A stretch of 64,000 nucleotides of DNA, taken from Mycobacterium szulgai (lineage in GTDB: Bacteria > Actinomycetota > Actinomycetes > Mycobacteriales > Mycobacteriaceae). Positions within the stretch are counted from its first letter, which is position 1. Every line of letters starts with the position of its first letter. The stretch covers positions 1 through 64,000 of the forward strand of contig NZ_LQPW01000132.1 in the NCBI RefSeq assembly GCF_002116635.1, read 5' to 3'. The notes beneath the pieces are model-generated. The model saw only the letters and a list, made by a program, of their open reading frames with translations, did no database searches and had not been told where the DNA came from. This document shows positions 59,503 to 64,000 of this stretch, piece by piece. A program made the translations under genes and the position numbers.

Positions 59503-60036
59503 CTATTCGGATACGAGCGAAAGTAGTTCTGCCGTAACAAGTTTAGTTGTATACGTGCGTACACCTGACGACACGGTGAGCACCGTACGCGCCGGTTGGT
59601 CGGGGTCGCCCGCAACGGCCTCGGCGAAATGCCGTGCGTGCTGCAGTTCGGTGAGGAAGGTTGCGCTAGCCCCAGGCGCAATTTCGTTCGGAACCTCAGT
59701 GCCGGCGACCGGCTTGTCGACCGGAACCAACGATGTGCCAACGGGATCGGCGCGTATTGCCCACCCGTCCACCTGAAATGGCACCCGTCCGGCGTTGACG
59801 ACCTTCACGCCGATTAGTAACTGCCCGTCCGGGACGGCTTCGGCCGCATTGAGTAGGGCTTCGCACACGTCGGAGCTGGCATCGTTGGTCACCAGTCCCT
59901 CGGGCGTCAAACGAGCAATGACAGGTGTCAGCTTCGGCCGCGGTCTGGCCCGCAGGATCGTAACCACCTGCCAGCCGAGCGACGTCGCAGCGAGCACGAT
60001 GGCGATCACGCTTAGGACGAAGGCGGCGACGGTCAC
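59503..60036 (-). CDS. Membrane-anchored protein of unknown function
   Basis: A 177-residue protein. An N-terminal hydrophobic helix (AFVLSVIAIVLAATSLGWQV) anchors a mostly beta-rich domain with VKVVNAGRVPFQVDGWAIRA and a C-terminal VSSGVRTYTTKLV. The start is GTG at 60036. No catalytic motif is seen and no family is recognised. Confidence 0.6.
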   Translation of the reverse strand: MTVAAFVLSVIAIVLAATSLGWQVVTILRARPRPKLTPVIARLTPEGLVTNDASSDVCEALLNAAEAVPDGQLLIGVKVVNAGRVPFQVDGWAIRADPVGTSLVPVDKPVAGTEVPNEIAPGASATFLTELQHARHFAEAVAGDPDQPARTVLTVSSGVRTYTTKLVTAELLSLVSE

Positions 60037-60181
60037 CGGGCCACGCTACCAACTCCGTAAACCGCTGTGATCAGGGCGATCCCGCGCGAAGTCTGATGAA
60101 GTTCCTAAATTCACCTGAACATTCGCTAAGACAAGCGTGGCGAAGACCAAACCGTAACAAGCGGCCCCTACTGTCAGGGAA

Positions 60182-60433
60182 ATGAGTACCAAGTACTACC
60201 TGCAAAAGGTACCTGTCGAAGCAGTCGAGCCGGGTTTTTCGCTGGCCATTCCCGCCGACGGCGAGTATCGCCTGTTTCAGGTCGAATGCACGCAGCTGAG
60301 CCAGCGCAGCGGCCAGCCCGTGATGGTCAGGCTGACGTCAGAAGCCGTCAATGGCGGCGAGCCGTGGGTCTTGGAGTGCGAAGCCGGCACGCCGGTAGTG
60401 CGGCTCCTCGGTCTCTGCCAGGCGGCCTCGTAG
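60182..60433 (+). CDS. Small conserved-looking protein of unknown function
   Basis: An 83-residue protein (MSTKYYLQKVPVEAVEPGFS) without signal peptide or membrane helix. The pattern is beta-rich with two Cys near the end (VLECEAG, LGLCQAAS). Codon usage is normal for the region, and the frame ends nine bases before the convergent methyltransferase. No family is recognised. Confidence 0.55.
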   Translation: MSTKYYLQKVPVEAVEPGFSLAIPADGEYRLFQVECTQLSQRSGQPVMVRLTSEAVNGGEPWVLECEAGTPVVRLLGLCQAAS

Positions 60434-60441
60434 CGGGGCTG

Positions 60442-61188
60442 TCACCGGGGCTTAGCGGCAGTGACGAACTGCAGCGCGCGTTGTGCGTGTTGTTCGATGT
60501 CAACCAGTCCCGCCGCGGCGAACAAGTCGACGAAGGCGTGCCCGTCGAACATGGTCAGCCCGATCGCGCGGGCGACGGTGCTCAGCGCATAGCGGATGGG
60601 TGGTGCCTGCCCGGAATAGCTGGTGAGGATCGCGATCCGGCCACCTGGACGCAGTACCCGCACCATCTCGCGTGCGATCCGAAACGGCTCGGGCATCAGG
60701 TACAGCGCGCCGAAACAGCAGACGGCGTCGAATGTTTCGGCGCCGAACGGCAATTCGCGTGCATCGCCGCGGACGTAACACGTCCGCGGCGTGCTGTTGT
60801 CCAGCACCGCCCGGGTCAACATCGGCTCGGAGATGTCGAACCCGACCGCGAGGCCACCTGGTGGCAGGTGTGCTGCCAGTGGAACGGTGAAATTGCCTGG
60901 CCCGCAAGCCACGTCGAGTAACCTGCCGGCATCGGCCAGATGAAGCGCCGCCGCGGCGCGGCGCTGCTCGGCGCGGGTAGTGACACCGCTGGCCAGATAG
61001 AACGACGTCGGCCGCCACAACCGCTCGTAGACGGTAGCCACGAACGGACTGTTCATCGCGCGCTGAGCGAACGTGGGCACCGGAGAACTCGTCGATTCGC
61101 CCAGCACGTCGAGGAATCCATGCCGTAGCACCGCGGACTTGTCGAGCAGACCGCGAGTGAGCTCGATCGGATTCTTGGTGTCATCCAT
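60442..61188 (-). CDS. Class I SAM-dependent methyltransferase
   Basis: A 248-residue methyltransferase. SAM motif I is RLLDVACGPGNFTVPLA and motif II-like GFDISEPML follows. GDARELPFGAETFDAVCCFGALYLMPEP is motif III/IV and MVRVLRPGGRIAILTSY is the post-motif strand. The start is the ATG for MDDTKNPIEL; an upstream in-frame ATG adds a short Ala-rich extension. The substrate is unknown. The gene is divergent from the acetyltransferase gene, 56 bases apart. Confidence 0.85.
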   Translation of the reverse strand: MDDTKNPIELTRGLLDKSAVLRHGFLDVLGESTSSPVPTFAQRAMNSPFVATVYERLWRPTSFYLASGVTTRAEQRRAAAALHLADAGRLLDVACGPGNFTVPLAAHLPPGGLAVGFDISEPMLTRAVLDNSTPRTCYVRGDARELPFGAETFDAVCCFGALYLMPEPFRIAREMVRVLRPGGRIAILTSYSGQAPPIRYALSTVARAIGLTMFDGHAFVDLFAAAGLVDIEQHAQRALQFVTAAKPR

Positions 61189-61244
61189 CCCGGTCCATCT
61201 TGCCGCAGCGGCCGCCGACGCCATAACCTGAGTCGAATCTGGTC

Positions 61245-62264
61245 GTGGAGGGAACAGGGGCGGATATCGCGGTGGCCGAACTGACCGGCGCACGGGTCGA
61301 AGAACTCGCGGGCATGGACATCTTTCAGGGATGCCCGCCCGAGGACCTGATGCCGCTGGCGGCAAGCGTCGCGCCGCTGCAGGCCGGAACCGGCCAACTA
61401 TTGATGCGCCAAGGTGAGCAGGCCGTTTCGTTCCTGCTCATCTCGTCGGGCAGTGCCGAAGTCAAGCACGTCGGCGCCGACGGAACGGTGATCGTCGACC
61501 AGGCGTTGCCGGGGATGATCGTTGGGGAAATCGCGCTGCTGCGCGACATTCCGCGCACGGCAACGGTTATCACTACCGAGCCGCTGACCGGCTGGATCGG
61601 AGACAGCGACGCGCTGGCCCGGATGGTGCACATCCCCGGGATCATGGACCGGTTGCTGCGCACCGTGCGGCAGCGGCTGGCCGCCTTCGTCACGCCCATC
61701 CCGATCCAGCTGCGTGACGGGACCGAACTGATGCTGCGTCCTGTGCTTCCCGGCGACCGGGAACGCACCGTGCATGGACACGTCAAGTTCTCCCACGACA
61801 CGCTGTACCGGCGGTTCATGTCGGCCCGTGTTCCCACCGAGGCGCTGATGCATTACCTGGCGGAGGTCGATTACGTCGACCACTTCGTCTGGGTGGTCAC
61901 TGACGACGGGGATCCGGTGGCCGATGCGCGCTTCGTGCGCGACGAAGCAGATCCGACCGTCGCCGAAATCGCGTTCACCGTGGCCGACGATTATCAGGGC
62001 CGGGGGATGGGAAGCTTCTTGATCGGGGCGCTGTCCGTCGCCGCACGCGTCGACGGCATCGAAAGGTTCTCTGCGCGAATGCTTGCCGACAACGTGCCGA
62101 TGCGAACCATCATGGATCGCCACGGTGCGGTCTGGCAGCGCGAAGACGTCGGGGTCATCACAACCGTCATCGACGTGCCGGGTCCTCGTCATCTGGGATT
62201 CGGTCGTGACATGGCTGAGCACATCAAGCGGGTGGCCCGGCAGGTGATCGAGGCGGTCGGCTGA
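61245..62264 (+). CDS. cAMP-dependent protein lysine acetyltransferase (Rv0998-like)
   Basis: A 339-residue two-domain enzyme. The N-terminal cyclic-nucleotide-binding domain (about 20-140) has MIVGEIALLRDIPRTATV, the phosphate-binding cassette for cAMP. The C-terminal GNAT domain has RPVLPGDRERTVHGHVKFSHD and the acetyl-CoA loop DDYQGRGMGSFLIGAL, with catalytic Glu in PTVAEIAFTV. In M. tuberculosis this enzyme (called KATmt or PatA) acetylates acetyl-CoA synthetase and FadD enzymes when cAMP is bound. The start is GTG at 61245. Near-complete similarity to Rv0998 as recalled. Confidence 0.95.
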   Translation: MEGTGADIAVAELTGARVEELAGMDIFQGCPPEDLMPLAASVAPLQAGTGQLLMRQGEQAVSFLLISSGSAEVKHVGADGTVIVDQALPGMIVGEIALLRDIPRTATVITTEPLTGWIGDSDALARMVHIPGIMDRLLRTVRQRLAAFVTPIPIQLRDGTELMLRPVLPGDRERTVHGHVKFSHDTLYRRFMSARVPTEALMHYLAEVDYVDHFVWVVTDDGDPVADARFVRDEADPTVAEIAFTVADDYQGRGMGSFLIGALSVAARVDGIERFSARMLADNVPMRTIMDRHGAVWQREDVGVITTVIDVPGPRHLGFGRDMAEHIKRVARQVIEAVG

Positions 62265-62269
62265 ACGGC

Positions 62270-62944
62270 ATGAGCCGCTCACAGGTCTGGATTGGCGCGC
62301 TGGCAGCCCTTGCGGTGGCCGGGTGCGCTCATTCGCCCGCGCCGGCGCCGTCGCCGGTTCCCTCGTCTCCGCCGGCTCACCGGGCCGCGATCAACCCGGG
62401 CAACATCAAGCGCGTTGCCCGCGAGCTACCGCCCGGCTATGAGGTGACCAACGACATTCCCAGCGGACTCTCGCCCCGGGTGATTTGGGGTGTGGAGGTC
62501 GACGCACCGGCCAAGCCGCCCGAGTGCGCGACACTGGCCGATCCGGGATACGGACTAGACCAATCCGCGCAGGGGCTTTCCGGGTCGGGCTCGGGCGGCA
62601 TCGTCGACGCGGTGGTGGTGAACGTTGCGGTAGCACTGGATCACAGCGTTCTTGCCAATTGCGGGCAGTGGACCGTGGCCGACCGGCACACCACGGCCAG
62701 GGTGAGCCTGCTCGATGCCCCGCACATCGACGGCGCCGAAACCGTCGGCATGGTGGCCGATATCCGCACAGCCGTCGAGTCTGGAAGCCAAATCGATTCG
62801 CGGACAGTCACATTCATCGCGTACCTGGGCGACTACTACGCGTTCACCACGCTGACCACCGATCCCGGCTCGATGCTGCCGCCGCTGCCACCGCAGTTCG
62901 CCGCCGATCTGCTGGTCAAAACGGTGTCGACGTTACGTAGTTGA
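62270..62944 (+). CDS. Lipoprotein, Rv0999-like (DUF5642 type)
   Basis: A 224-residue exported protein. Its signal peptide ends in the lipobox AVAGC, so Cys19 would be lipidated. A Pro/Ser-rich spacer follows, then a beta-rich domain with SGLSPRVIWGVEVDAP and a C-terminal AYLGDYYAFTTLTTDPG. The next gene encodes a paralogue with the same plan. The function is unknown. The gene begins five bases after the acetyltransferase stop. Confidence 0.8.
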   Translation: MSRSQVWIGALAALAVAGCAHSPAPAPSPVPSSPPAHRAAINPGNIKRVARELPPGYEVTNDIPSGLSPRVIWGVEVDAPAKPPECATLADPGYGLDQSAQGLSGSGSGGIVDAVVVNVAVALDHSVLANCGQWTVADRHTTARVSLLDAPHIDGAETVGMVADIRTAVESGSQIDSRTVTFIAYLGDYYAFTTLTTDPGSMLPPLPPQFAADLLVKTVSTLRS

Positions 62945-62972
62945 GCACCCGCGCTTGGGTAGGGTGGCCACA

Positions 62973-63632
62973 ATGTTGAAGGCGGTGCTCGCTGTGAGTT
63001 CGGTGTGCCTGCTCGTCGGCTGCTCGCCAGGCGCCAATTCTTCGCAACCCGCCAAGGTCGAGATCGCCAAGGTCGCCGACGTGAAGTCGGGTTTCGGCCC
63101 GGAGTTCAAGGTCACCGAGGTGGGCCTGCGGGCTATCGATCCGGCCTTCTTCTCGTCGCGGAAGTTACCCGAGGGGCTGACATTTGATCCGGCGAACTGC
63201 GCGAAAGCAGCTGCCGGCCCGGAGATGCCGGCCGGAGTTCAGGGCAACATGGCTGCCGTGTCCGCCGAGGGCAACGGCAATCGGTTCGTGGTGATCGCGG
63301 TGGAAACCTCGCAGCCGCTGCCGGTCAACGACCCGGGCCAGGACTGCAAGAAGGTGGCGTTCAGCGGGCCTCAGTTGCGCGGCGCCATGGAGGTGGTGGA
63401 TGCGCCGAAGATCGACGCGGCACAGACCCTGGGTATTCACCGCGTGCTGCAGGCGGTGGTGGGAGGGGCCGCCCGAACCGGGGAGCTGTACGACTACTCC
63501 GCGCACTTCGGTGACTACCAGGTGATTGTCATCGCCAATCCACTGGTGATTCCGGATCAGCCGCTGGCCAAGGTCGACACCCAACGGGCGCGGGATCTAC
63601 TCGTCAAGGCTGTCGCTGCGGTGCGTAGTTAA
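62973..63632 (+). CDS. Second lipoprotein of the same DUF5642-type family
   Basis: A 219-residue exported protein starting at MLKAVLAVSSVCLLVGC; the lipobox LLVGC gives a lipidated Cys17. The mature domain parallels the preceding gene: a FKVTEVGLRAID strand, LSxxQxL-like middle and C-terminal AHFGDYQVIVIANPL with RARDLLVKAVAAVRS, compared with AADLLVKTVSTLRS there. The pair looks like a tandem duplication. The last four bases overlap the convergent alkB-like gene (TTAA). Confidence 0.8.
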   Translation: MLKAVLAVSSVCLLVGCSPGANSSQPAKVEIAKVADVKSGFGPEFKVTEVGLRAIDPAFFSSRKLPEGLTFDPANCAKAAAGPEMPAGVQGNMAAVSAEGNGNRFVVIAVETSQPLPVNDPGQDCKKVAFSGPQLRGAMEVVDAPKIDAAQTLGIHRVLQAVVGGAARTGELYDYSAHFGDYQVIVIANPLVIPDQPLAKVDTQRARDLLVKAVAAVRS

Positions 63633-64000
63633 CGCACGCCGCGCGGGCGGAACTGGATGCTGACCCGCGGGCCCGACGGCGCGGATGTCTTGGGAACCGA
63701 ATGCTCCCAGGTGCGTTGGCATGACCCGCCCATCACCAGCAGGTCGCCGTGGGCCAGCGGCAACCGCAACGACGGGCCGCCGCCGCGGCGGCGCATCGCG
63801 AAGGTGCGGGTGGCGCCCAGGCTGACGATGGCCACCATGGTGTCCTCAGTGCTGCTGCGCCCGATGGTGTCGCCGTGCCAGGCCACGCTGTCCGAGCCGT
63901 CGCGGTAGCAACACAGCCCCACGGTGGTGAACGGCTCGCCCAGCTCGCCACCGTAGATGTCGTTGAGCCGCCGGCGAAGCCGCGCGAGTTGCGGATGCGG
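63629..64000 (-). CDS. AlkB-like 2OG-Fe(II) dioxygenase (N terminus outside window)
   Basis: The C-terminal 123 residues of an AlkB-family dioxygenase (Rv1000c-like). Iron ligands are His and Asp in AWHGDTIG and the distal His in TWEHSVPK; the 2-oxoglutarate-binding Arg residues are in RVSIQFRPR. VAIVSLGATRTFAMRRR is the family core strand. It would repair alkylated bases or act on other nucleic-acid or protein substrates. The start lies beyond the right edge of the window. Confidence 0.88.
   Translation of the reverse strand, partial: PHPQLARLRRRLNDIYGGELGEPFTTVGLCCYRDGSDSVAWHGDTIGRSSTEDTMVAIVSLGATRTFAMRRRGGGPSLRLPLAHGDLLVMGGSCQRTWEHSVPKTSAPSGPRVSIQFRPRGVR

Noticed and set aside
49650..61245. 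tRNA-Ala as an active attachment site of an integrated element
   Set aside because: No integrase and no repeated tRNA 3' end were seen; only the position after a tRNA is suggestive.

Overview
The window reads as chromosome of a slow-growing Mycobacterium. The base composition is high GC, a PE_PGRS gene opens the window, and gene order follows the M. tuberculosis H37Rv stretch from about Rv0953c to Rv1000c (perM, purN, purH, lprP, echA7-fadE12-accA2-accD2-fadE13, rpmF, mprAB-pepD-moaB2-mscL, grcC2, galU, moeA1, rimJ, a tRNA-Ala, the cAMP-dependent acetyltransferase, alkB-like). Equivalences to H37Rv genes are from memory of that genome, not from a search. The window is not M. tuberculosis itself, because several blocks are inserted or exchanged.

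Layout. 1-15.3 kb: PE_PGRS (cut by the left edge), a thiolase-like protein, an F420-type oxidoreductase, the Rv0954-like membrane antigen, perM, purN-purH, a MoxR ATPase plus VWA pair, a decayed regulator fragment, a lipoprotein, a DUF1023 hydrolase with a WXG100-like partner, and a DUF1707 protein. 15.6-19.6 kb: a three-gene accessory cassette of a HemN-like radical SAM enzyme, an FAD-dependent halogenase-like flavoprotein and an MFS exporter, at the place where H37Rv has csoR-ctpV. 19.6-28.1 kb: a minus-strand acyl-CoA operon whose gene set resembles acyclic terpene or leucine (Atu/Liu) degradation. 28.3-33.5 kb: rpmF, the MprAB envelope-stress system with two matching candidate MprA boxes, the protease PepD, MoaB2 and MscL.

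33.7-42.8 kb is the most unusual region. It is an eight-gene, lower-GC operon that starts with the ABC ATPase, ABC permease and AttH-like lipocalin known in M. tuberculosis as the horizontally acquired Rv0986-Rv0988. Here it continues with a TIM-barrel isomerase carrying a large insertion, a LuxS homologue with all catalytic residues, a sedoheptulose-7-phosphate-cyclase or dehydroquinate-synthase type cyclase, a UbiG-type methyltransferase and a UbiA-family prenyltransferase. It ends tail to tail with grcC2, a short-chain prenyl diphosphate synthase that looks internally shortened. The set suggests a pathway for a prenylated, methylated cyclitol- or quinol-like metabolite with a dedicated export system, of which the Rv0986-Rv0988 genes would be the surviving export end. 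This is inference.

43.7-49.7 kb is conserved core (SAF-domain protein, Ruc, 5-FTHF cyclo-ligase, galU, moeA1, rimJ, a membrane protein, tRNA-Ala). 49.8-61.2 kb, directly after the tRNA, is a second accessory block: ferredoxin, ferredoxin reductase and P450; a membrane sulfite-oxidase-fold enzyme; MmpS-MmpL; a C39-like secreted protein; a methyltransferase. The right end returns to core with the acetyltransferase, two DUF5642-type lipoproteins and an AlkB-like dioxygenase cut by the window edge.
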